Shown piece by piece: positions 17,860-27,500 of a DNA stretch of 27,500 bases. Position 1 is the stretch's first letter. Each line of letters starts with the position of its first letter. The DNA lies in NCBI GenBank assembly GCA_001586965.3, contig LUCW03002271.1, forward strand, positions 12,501 through 40,000, written 5' to 3'. The position numbers and the translations under genes are program-made. The stretch is from Sphaeroforma sirkka (taxonomy: Eukaryota > Opisthokonta > Ichthyosporea > Ichthyophonida). The notes below the pieces were generated by a model, which was not told the DNA's origin, searched no databases, and was given only the letters and a program-made list of their open reading frames with translations.

Positions 17860-18456
17860 TGTAAACTTCGATGGAAATTACTAGGTTTCAAACTATATTA
17901 AATTAAAATACAATTTAGTCAGTTAGAATTTAGCAGTGGTAGCTTGTGTAAGAATGATCGGGACTGCCTCTTGTTAAGAGCCTAAATATCCTCGATCACA
18001 CAGGGCGTACCTCTAGCTGTTCTTTATTGAATAATTTTCACTTGAAGTACTAAGTGTTCATGACCACATGCCTAATTTGTAGATAGACATATTAACGTAA
18101 GTCACGTTAATACATTAGCTGATATAAATAAAGTTCCATCTGAAGAAAAGTTAAAAAAAAAAAAAAAGACTTATTGGATTTTGGAGATTGGCGGGAGGAC
18201 CAAAATCTATAAGTAGTAGTTCGGAGATTATAAAATTTAGTTTATAATATCCTACATCTACTAATGTCTCAAATAGGTCCAAGTAGATGAGTCATACCAA
18301 ATACTCAGGCTATTGGAGCCATCAAAGTGAATTTAGAACACTTTGGAAATATTGGAAAAAGAGCTTGTATTAAATTATTTAAAATACAAATAAAAACCAA
18401 TGTTTAATCTCAATTGATCTTGATATTTTAGACTGACCGGAGGCCGTATTTCTACA
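17860..18456 (-). repeat. inverted solo-like LTR
   Basis: 597 bp on the minus strand with intact TGTA/TACA ends. It carries a lengthened A run (about 18151-18166) and several substitutions relative to the other two LTRs. The self-primer segment has one change (ctaaattctaactga in its own orientation). With the 3' LTR it forms an inverted repeat with 597-bp arms separated by 899 bp. Confidence 0.93.
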
Positions 18457-20900
18457 ATGTGTTGAGCTATTGCCATACACTGTGGCGATGAAATGCATTT
18501 TCTGCGATGGATTCATTGTGGATAAGTACAGGGCGCAAAAGGTATACAGCAGCAGATGATTCTATAAAGGCCTTCGGAGTATTTCTCAGCGAATTTTGGA
18601 AAGAAACAAAAATTTCGACGTACTTTCCTACTAGTCATTCGATATTCTTGCCACATATGCATTGGAGGTTTAGTCGTACGTCACTCTGTCAAGTGAGTCT
18701 ATGTGCAATATCTACCTGTAGGTTCAAGCAATACTAATGGTGACGAAGAATCTGGCTCTGGCTGCACAGAATTAATGGATGGCACGAAAAAGGCACACAC
18801 CGGGAGGATTTAGATATGCAACTTCACGAAAAAAAGATCACCTCCGTTTCAGCGTGTAGGTAAATCAAAAATATGTAATGAATTGAATTATTTATTCACT
18901 GATACACCTAATAATATGGGACACTTACAAATACAACTACAGGAACAGTGGTATACATGTATTGATTATTGCGAGTATTATGATTTTTATAAGGGTAGAA
19001 CACAGTCGCTGATGATTATCTTTTCAAGTGCATACGGGCAGACAACAAGTGTAAATTCAAATAGGCGACAATGTATATTACAGGCACAAATACATTTTCG
19101 AGCTACGGAGCACAGTGAGTACAACGATGGGATAATTATTTCTTCGCGGCAGATGAAGATAGCCGCCAAGTTAAATAGTATGACGAGTTGGCATTTCAGA
19201 CGCACGAGGATATCCACATTCAGACATATGCACACGAAGAGAAAAGCCCAATCCAACGACTGCCCAGGGCCACCAGTAGAAGTTCACGGACAATTTTTTT
19301 CGACTTATGATATCATCAAGATCGGAACATTTAAAGGTTATAAGTATATAAATTGTGAGGCGTATATAATGCAGCATATTGTAGTAGTCATCCTCCAACC
19401 TCTCCCATATGTAACAGGGCTGTAATAACTTTCCTTATGCAGTTGTGAATGTAAGGTATATTCTCGAATTGAGGTGAAAAGCGACTGACGGTTAAAAGCG
19501 ATTAAATTACACGTTCACGGGATCGACGTGCTCGTGAATGAGCGGTCGTATTGCCTTCGTTCTACCGGCGGCATAGTCCGGCAGCAATACTCACAAGGGG
19601 CAACGCAGTTTGTCAGCGGTGTAACTGCTCTTTTACAGGTCGCTCTATGTTTTTTATGCGTTCGGGCTGTCGTGAAACCTTTTTCAACCAATATCATCTA
19701 AACTGTTAGAGTACAATGTAGTAGACTTTAAATAAAGTCCAAATGTATATATTTATTTCTGACCTCACCTTTAGTTTTATACCTAATGTGTTTATGTTAG
19801 TGTTCAGCCGCTTGGGCTGGCCAGGGTGTATGATAAACCTTATGTGGAACACTTTAACACTTCGATGCTTTTCTGTTTCAACTTCTCTGCAACTAAATCT
19901 CACGCTGATCACATGATGCCTTTCCGCATAGGTTGTGACTCACATAGAACCACAGCTATTATCAGAATGTTGCGGCTGACAGGCTTAAGGCCCGAGAGAA
20001 CGTAAGAGTAATTTGAGACCTTCTCAAATTATTCTATTTATAGAATACGGGCTACCGGCTAGCCAGACTGAGTGTAGTAACAAAGAATATGATATATACA
20101 TTTCTAGAAAATATATCCGAGTGCTAAAGTGTTCTGCATAATGTTTCTCATACTGATCATATGAGTTTTTACCTTGGCAAACCCAAGTGGTTGAACACCA
20201 GTACAAACACCATCAGTATGTAACTGAGGGTGAGATCATAAATAAATTCATTCGAATGCACCATACTTTAGATACACTAGCACTTTACTTATAGTCCCCA
20301 CACCGCACACTAACATAAACAGTTCCATTCATTGAAAGCATCATCATCCACAGTCTTGCCATTCCGTGCATTTGTTCGTATCAACACAATACAACACAAT
20401 GTAAGATACATTCAATAGTATAAAATTTATGTCCAATGTTTTGAACAATAGGGTCAATTTTAAGCTCACCGATAACGGGTTCAAATCTACGTAGCAACAT
20501 CTTCATTATGTTGCTGTGATTTTGCGACGTCTCGTTAGCTCGTCCAAATCGCTTTGTGGCTACAATTCACAATTTCATAAAACGTTGTATATGCAGCGGA
20601 AGATATAATCTGGTTGTTAAATAGCGTGATTTAAAACGAGGTACAAAACGACAACTAGGTACCTGGTAAACTACGCTTTTGAATGCATGATCCTATGCTA
20701 TCTAAAGTTTTCACAGAGATGGTCCAAGCCGAATGAATAAAGGTTGGCAATCCTGCGCTATTCAGCTCGTCGCACAAAAAGTACCAACGCTATTCAAAAT
20801 AAAAGCGAGCGTTCTATTCCGCTTTAGAAAAACTGCAATTATGACAGTGATTGGGTTCTACTTGATGCCTGGTCATTGCTCCCAAATCGTACTATATATC
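18457..20900. other. gene-free stretch
   Basis: The longest open frame outside the retrotransposons and microsatellite lies here (18883-19425 +, 180 codons). Its translation has no domain, signal or compositional pattern I recognise, and frames on the other strand overlap it. I do not call it a gene, though a short exon cannot be excluded. Confidence 0.35.
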
Positions 20901-20930
20901 GCTGGTACATGAACGATCGTAAATTTTAAG

Positions 20931-20990
20931 AGCCACTGTGAAGACTACTTCTCGTTGCTGGGCGAGTGACCGTATCGGCACAGTCTTTTT
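20931..20990 (+). ncRNA. candidate small Pol III-type RNA, copy 1
   Basis: A 54-nt core can fold into a compact four-way junction: outer stem ACTGTG/CACAGT (20935-20940, 20979-20984), then small hairpins GAAG/CTTC, CTCG/CGAG and CCG/CGG. C plus TTTTT (20986-20990) follows directly, as at a Pol III 3' end. No tRNA A or B box is evident, so any promoter would be upstream. It belongs to no RNA family I know. The inner stems are only 3-4 bp, so the fold is tentative. Confidence 0.3.
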
Positions 20991-21071
20991 AACCACTCAA
21001 TCCACATAGTAAGCTTTGACAACTAAACCACATAGATACCCAGCTGGTACATGAACGATCGTAAATATAAG

Positions 21072-21133
21072 AGCCACTGTGAAGACTCTACTTCTCGTTG
21101 CTGGGCGAGTGACCGTATCGGCACAGTCTTTTT
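21072..21133 (+). ncRNA. candidate small Pol III-type RNA, copy 2
   Basis: Same core as copy 1. Outer stem ACTGTG (21076-21081) pairs with CACAGT (21122-21127), followed by C and TTTTT (21129-21133). The only difference inside the core is a 2-nt insertion in the apical loop of the first hairpin, which leaves every proposed stem intact. Confidence 0.3.
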
Positions 21134-21184
21134 CCACTTTTAATCCTCATAGTAAGCTTTGACAACTAAACCGCATAGATACCC

Positions 21185-24100
21185 CCGAATCAGATCTACC
21201 ATGCAACATTGAAGTCGATGGCAAGGGCGGATATTTGCGCGCATATATTTATAGTTGCAGCCGCGACCCCTTTATGGTTGTTAATGAAATGACAACCGGG
21301 TAACTTACATATGCAGCAGCTGGGGTAGACAATTTTGTTCTGTTGCAAGTATTGTAAGCATTTGGTAACTGCTATTAGTCTGATTATTGTTAGATTCTGG
21401 CATGTATGATCGTTGTAATTGCCATCAGTGTCTCGGTAGCCATTATATAAAGAAAGTCTCGGCTGAACTAAGGTAGGAGTAAAAGAGAAGGACTATATTG
21501 GCGATCGAAGGATCGTCCACTCTCATATGCCTAAGTCACGAAATTGCATGTGATCACTGTAAAAACATGTTGATGCACGAATAATGACAAACTGGTACTA
21601 ATATTACGGTTGTGGTTATCCCGACAGTCTGTAGATTTTATATGCTGTACTGCCGAGACAATTCAACCAATCGCAACCGCTACTACCATAAGTCTTCATA
21701 TATCAATGGTCTGTACAAAGATATTTTATTCATGCCCATGTAGGCTGCACAAACAAAAATGCGGATAGCCAAATATGTATCATTCAGCCCATCAAAGAAA
21801 TCAACTGCAATCTCATTCCAAACAATCCATAAAATTGCAAATTTACACAACCCCTACACACACTCGTATCAAGGCCTGATGAGAGAAACACGGTGCTTTA
21901 TCGGCTTATGCGTGGTATCCGTATAGTGGAATTATTGCCAGGGAACTACATTTTTTTTTGGCATTAAAGTTCAACAACAGGCGAGCGCTCGTATATTAGA
22001 TATGCAAGGTTGCCCCTGCCCATATGTTTACTACACGAGAAAATGTGAGGAGTTCGGCAGTGTGCCAAGGACAGGGTGTCAGGATTTTTCTTCCAATGGA
22101 TCACGCCGGTCATGCAGATGCTACCCACCCCAGCCTCTCATAGATTCACATTGACCCCTATTACAGTAGATAATACTCTTTCAAATAGTAGCAGCTGTCA
22201 CGACGATTTGTCTTCGTTTGCACGGACATGATTTTCAATTTCAATTTCTACCTAAAAATCATCGTAGACTTGTTAAAGGGCAGACCCTGAGTCTCAGCAA
22301 CAAATCAGGTATGTTTGTGACGGTTTGCGTCTACGCAATCGTATTGGTGTTTGTTATGGAACACAAGGGATGCTTTGTTACCAAACAGTAAGCCACAGAA
22401 TAGACTGTTATGGAAGCTAGAGTACTCATTGGGAATATTCTTTGGACGATAATATACTTAACCGTATAGAGTATTCTGCGACGCAACTCAAAAATTCTGC
22501 ACAAGAAGCATATCAGTAAACTGTTGATTGATTAGTGATAGCACACTATGAGCAATCATGTCAGAGATGAATAAACGTATATGTGTAGCACCAATAAGAG
22601 TAGGTGGGCACAGTATACGAGCATCCACTCACAGTTCGATGCTAGTCTATTACTTTAAGATACGAGCACACAATCCATGATTAACATTCAAGACTGTTCA
22701 AACTCAGCAAAACAAGTTTTACAATTACTGATATATCAATGCATCGAAATACTTCACAAAGCGAAAAATTCAAGCGGCAGTCGGTGTATTTATATATTCG
22801 CTGATTGTTTAGAGTTTCCAGTTTATCGAGAGGTAAAATTGTCCGTTTTCGTCGACCAGTGTTACATGGGTGAAGGAGCTTCGTGTAGCATCAATAATAG
22901 CGAGGCCAATTTGCAACCTAATTTTATTGTCAACTTAGAAACTATTTGTTGAGGATTGACCGAGGTAGACAGTAAAGATTCTAATCCTACAGATAGTGCC
23001 TGGTCCCAGCAGATAGACCTTGTATAGAGCGTACACCAAATTAACAACGGGTGAAACGAGTGAGAAGTTCGATACATCGACTACGTAGTGTACAGGTAGC
23101 TCGACTCTGGATCGAGAATCTCTGAGGTCCGACTACTCCCTGAATTCTGATGGTTGCATCGATGAAGATTTCATGACAGGTATCTGGGCGAACGATATTC
23201 CATTCGGATAGCTTTGTTGTTTGTCTTGCAGTAATCGACCTGGGCAGTCCGATTCGGATGTCCGACTACAGTGTTCAACCTGAATAGACTGTCGTCTCAT
23301 AGTATCTAAAGTATACTATCGAAATGTACTTTGGGCAACGAATATGTTCCTGTGTCAAGATTTTGGAAATCAAATGCTGGCAGTACATATCTTCTTTTCT
23401 GTAGAGGAAAAGTCATCACGTTCGGATATTATACACAGTGGCGGGTACATAGATGATATTACTGTTCCTTAATTTTGATTGCTTTTATCTAACCCATTTG
23501 ATTACGACTGGTCATGAAGGTCTTAACTATTCAGCAATGCACTCGTCTTGCAAAAATGAATACAGTTTAAATACTGACTCAGAATGGACCATCCAATTTG
23601 TCACGTTGCCATCGAATCCAAGGCTTTCGATCACTGCTCCACTAAAGAACTTGTGCACACGTATCCCGATCGCAACGGAACAATTTGGTTCATTCTGATA
23701 ATCTCTGAGATGGTGTCTAGACTTGTATAGAGATGTTTGGTCGGGAGCCGCGGTATGCAAGGGCAAGTTTGGCAGCGGCCCGAAAAATCCAAAAAATCTA
23801 TATCTGCCTGCCAGAATACACAATAAAAAATGCGATCGGGTAACATAGCTGCAGATCTTGACAATATCGCCGCTACCAACTTTGGACACTAACTCACAAA
23901 GTAAACCTCCGATAGCACATTATCTCCAGCATATATGTAACAATGCCGTAGCGAATTCATGCACCTACGTGAGTATGGCTTCATATGTCAACAACACAAG
24001 CGATACCCTCTAATCCATATTAATGAACAAAGTAAGTTCTACATGGCCAATATCTACAGCAACAGAGTGAGCAGATCAATGCGACGAAGATAAGAATCAG

Positions 24101-25327
24101 CCAAACAGGGAGCACTCACGCAAAAATACTCGATGGTACTCAAGGGAGGCGACAGAGTAGCGCAGACAGGTCGCATTGAATGCACAGGCAGCTGCCGAGA
24201 AGGTGATCGAGAAGAAGCGATTGGATAGTCAAATTGAAGTGAGACAGCGCCGGCAGGAAGCGTTTGCAAAGGTATAGACAAGTGCACAACAGACTGATAC
24301 AAATCCTACAAAGACTACGCGTGTGAACATACAGAGCGGTGTGTAGAGCGAGGAGAAGAATGTTACACCGACAATGAGAAACTTGATAAAAAATTGGGTA
24401 CTTCCTCCCCGGTTCATATAACTGTTAGTTAATTCCTGCTATTGTCACTACAGCATTGATCATCGAATTACTCAAATACCGTCAAGCTGACAGACATACA
24501 GTTCTTGCGCAGATTGTAGGTCAGGTAGGCAATATATCAATAAAAAAAATACAATTCCATTCAACCAAGAAACCAAGTTCGCAATCTACCATACACACTT
24601 GCGTTTCGTAGGACTACACGTGCCTGGCCAACGTACACAAAGTCCTACAAGTTATGGATCGCTTAAAGACAGTGACAGTGTATATCGAGATCAACTGAAC
24701 ATGAGTGTATTAAATATACAATTAGCAACTGCAATCCTACACAAATGCTGGAGGTTTCCATAAAGACTACCATTCAATACAGCTATTTTTACTGCTATTC
24801 CAAATCGCCACATTAGAATCAATTCGGTTGGTCGTAAACATAAATCGCGGGCCAATTTACATGTATTTGTATCTGAACATCTTGAGATTCATATACACTT
24901 TGGTGAAGTGCATTCAGGTACTATGGATGTAATATCATTTTTACCCTTGCTATATCATTGCCGATGCACGCCGTGCCCGTCACATATTTATCAGTAGTAT
25001 TTATTCTGCAACCGCCATATTCGTCCAGAGGGGACGGCTATAGCTATCTGATGTGACCACTAGAAGATTAAATGCAGTACCAACACTTCGTCATCAGAAC
25101 CAGCGCAACTTCAATTCACCGAAGACTTCTTTCCAACGCACATCTGATTCGCGTACAAGTGTTGCTAACACGCCATTGACTTTCAAAAACGCCAAACACA
25201 CACACCTCGTTTTTGGCTTAGTCTCGCTCGGGATTCTGTCTCGATACTCCACAATTCGTCTTCGATTGTTTCTCCACCCCTTTACATGTTGTGGACTTCA
25301 AACTCTCATCAACGTCGTTGTTGTACA

Positions 25328-25329
<2 letters not shown>
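21185..25329. other. long gene-free stretch
   Basis: No supportable gene. Open frames stay under 125 codons and overlap on both strands (for example 23453-23698 + against 23527-23889 -). A good TATA-like box (tatataaag, near 21445) and a small dyad, cgatcgaaggatcg, near 21503 are visible but lead to no gene. Confidence 0.35.
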
Positions 25330-25405
<76 letters not shown>

Positions 25406-25658
25406 TATTTATATATACACGCACACGCACACGCACAACACACACACACACGCACACACACAAAAACAAATACACCCACACGCACAAGCAGAGCGCACAC
25501 ACACGCACACATACACAAACAAACAAAACACACACACACACGCACGCACATACAGACACACACACATATTATATATTTACAAACGAACAGGTACACACAC
25601 TCACAAATAGACAAACAGTCACACAAAGACCACAAAGACCCATGGACCACACACATAT

Positions 25659-25738
<80 letters not shown>

Positions 25739-25874
25739 GTGCACACACACTGGACACACATGGACACACACACATATATATATATATATATATGCACACA
25801 CACGGACACACATCACGGACACGGACACACACACACATGTATGCATGCATATACATATATATATTAAAGGATAC

Positions 25875-25906
<32 letters not shown>

Positions 25907-25966
25907 TATATACATACACACATACATCACATCACACACATATATATATATATATATACAAACATA

Positions 25967-26041
<75 letters not shown>

Positions 26042-26047
26042 TATATA

Positions 26048-26087
<40 letters not shown>

Positions 26088-26089
26088 TA

Positions 26090-26121
<32 letters not shown>

Positions 26122-26142
26122 CATAATATATAATAACATCAA

Positions 26143-26194
<52 letters not shown>

Positions 26195-26372
26195 TGTGTG
26201 GGTTTTGTGTGTGCAAGATTCTCTCTGTGTGTGTATTTGTGTGAATACACACACACACACCCACACCCACACCCACACCCACACCCACATATATATATAT
26301 ATATATATATTATATTTGTACAATATATATGTATAAATATATATAAATATAGACATATACACACATACATAC
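25330..26372. repeat. compound AT / CA / TG microsatellite
   Basis: About 1 kb of dinucleotide repeats: (AT)n at 25330-25402; CA-rich 25417-25563; (AT)n at about 25656-25736; mixed AT and CA to 25965; very long (AT)n around 25970-26125; (CA)n at 26145-26173; then a TG-rich block (26193-26243) followed by CA and CCCACA repeats (26248-26289) and more AT. Open frames here of up to 227 codons encode only YI, TH or CV repeats and are artefacts. Confidence 0.97.
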
Positions 26373-27500
26373 ATGCTACCTTCCCAAGATGTCAATATAT
26401 GTATTGACCTGCAGTTACGGTACCTTACCTAGATTTTGCAGTCCGCAATTATAGAATTCCGAAGCAGTAAGAATAAGTTCAACGTTTTATGCAGTCCTAA
26501 ATGTCGTGGCGGAAGACGACGTTAGCGGGGCTTTGTATGGGCTTGCTTTCAGTGCGTCTAGAGTAATTGGTTCAGCATACTTGGCGGTGCACCCTCGAAA
26601 ACTGAAGCAAAAAAATTCTACACCGTGTAAATACATGATGGAAGAACATCGTGTATCGTGTAGATGTACATAGCCGAAAATGGCGAACTGATATCAATAT
26701 AGTATGTGTTCGCAAGAACAATTTTGGATAGATATAAATGCACCTAGCAAGAGACCTGAAAACACACCCCAGTATTTATAGTTTTGAAAAAGTGCTTTGT
26801 AGTGAAGTTTTATTGCGTACCTACAAACAATCACGGTCAATGTATCTACGACAGATAAACACCAGGCGGACCGCTTTACGTCGAAAGAACTTCCACCGTG
26901 ATTGTAGTCAAGGTACAATATCGGTACAATATCGGTTAAAGCTTTAAAAATATACGAATAGTGTCGTCTAGGTGTTGGGTGGCAGGCATCACAAACATCG
27001 TTTCATAATTGAATGTTTATTACAATTGTTACGTCATCGATTCATAACTGTTGCTTTGTTACATATGGTGAAGAAGCTCGATCCAAGTTTACAAAAAACA
27101 AGATATATACTGTTAAATAGGTATACAAGCAAGCAATCTCTGTGTACGCGTGTGCTTCCAATTACGGTTCAGATAGTTATTGTTATATATAGCTTCTTCG
27201 TCTGCATAGGTACTAATTGCAGGGAGCATGTATCTGCTGTCGATCTGCTGCATTTATTCACATATTCACGCGAGTCAAAAACGGAGGAGCTCAGGAGCAA
27301 TCTGAAACCCTGAACTCTCAACCCAAAGTCCCAAAAGAGGCAAAGAAGAAAATATTTAACGATTTCGGACTGCTGAGCTCATGACGGAAGTTGAACGTAA
27401 ACGCATATTTGTCAGTTTTAAAACGTTACAACGGTTATACTGTGATCAGAAGGGTCTACCTAAGTTTTTTTAGGACTGATTCGCATTGTGAACATGGTAC
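26373..27500. other. gene-free stretch
   Basis: Open frames of at most 113 codons (26972-27313 +) have no recognisable features. A tiny tandem repeat, gtacaatatcg, occurs twice at about 26912-26935. Confidence 0.35.

Larger units (their letters stand above)
17093..18456 (-). mobile_element. truncated inverted copy: 5' LTR plus partial gag
   Basis: Second member of the family, opposite in orientation to the element at 9310-16960 and only 132 bp from it. Its LTR is complete, but it lacks leader, primer binding site, most of gag, all of pol and its 3' LTR. By eye its LTR differs from both others at more positions than they differ from each other, so it is a separate copy. Confidence 0.88.
20901..21184. 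repeat. 142-bp tandem duplication
   Basis: Units at 20901-21042 and 21043-21184 both begin gctggtacatgaacgatcgt and end near catagatacccc. The first 90 bp and last 30 bp are almost identical; a 20-bp block just after the T run (about 20991-21010 and 21134-21152) has diverged. Uneven divergence suggests that parts of the unit are under constraint, or patchy gene conversion. Confidence 0.88.

Noticed and set aside
18883-19425. 180-codon open frame as a host gene
   Set aside because: No domain, signal peptide or biased composition, overlapped by frames on the other strand, no splice or promoter context.
20474-20500. B-box-like gggttcaaatc as a tRNA
   Set aside because: No A box or cloverleaf upstream.
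25053-26407. Open frames of up to 227 codons across the microsatellite
   Set aside because: They encode only dinucleotide-repeat peptides (YI, TH, CV) and arise in several frames on both strands.

Overview
The window is eukaryotic, gene-poor, AT-rich nuclear-type DNA. It is dominated by an LTR retrotransposon, a cluster of tRNA-Thr-like genes and a long compound AT/CA microsatellite. I found no convincing host protein-coding gene. Nuclear-style tRNA genes (internal promoter boxes, no encoded CCA, T-run Pol III terminators), a Ty3/gypsy chromovirus-like element and the low gene density suggest a unicellular eukaryote, perhaps an opisthokont protist or fungus-like organism. That placement is only a guess.

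Layout. (1) 230-355 is a 32-bp tandem repeat. (2) 1689-3347 holds four intact tRNA-Thr-like genes (two anticodon AGT, two TGT; one on +, three on -) and at least two decayed copies. (3) 4443-5170 and 7739-8220 are old diverged tandem duplications of non-coding DNA. (4) 9310-16960 is a complete chromovirus-type LTR retrotransposon with 597-bp LTRs (TGTA...TACA), flanked by a 4-bp AATC repeat. (5) 17093-18456 is a second, inverted copy of the same family, reduced to its 5' LTR plus an internal piece of gag. An unexplained 132-bp open segment lies between it and the first element. (6) 20901-21184 is a 142-bp tandem duplication; each unit carries a compact foldable core ending in TTTTT, a candidate small-RNA gene. 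(7) 25330-26372 is about 1 kb of AT, CA and TG microsatellite. The remaining stretches show nothing I can support.

The retrotransposon is the main interest. Its order is Gag - protease - reverse transcriptase - RNase H - Dam-methyltransferase-like domain - integrase (HHCC, DDE, GPY/F) - chromodomain-like tail. Directly downstream of the 5' LTR is a 15-nt perfect reverse complement of a segment inside the LTR (9833-9847 against 9913-9927). The pairing extends after a 3-nt bulge. This points to self-primed reverse transcription of the Tf1/sushi kind rather than tRNA priming. Three different stop codons (UGA, UAG, UAA) interrupt one continuous reading frame, and each lies at a domain boundary. 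They may be programmed readthrough or reinitiation sites, or chance decay.

This copy is probably dead: the integrase is broken by two shifts in its core and a third at the GPY/F junction, the DDE glutamate is lysine, the first RNase H aspartate is asparagine, and the protease DT/SG motif reads DPG. The two LTRs differ by only about five substitutions and two single-base indels by eye, so the insertion is fairly young.
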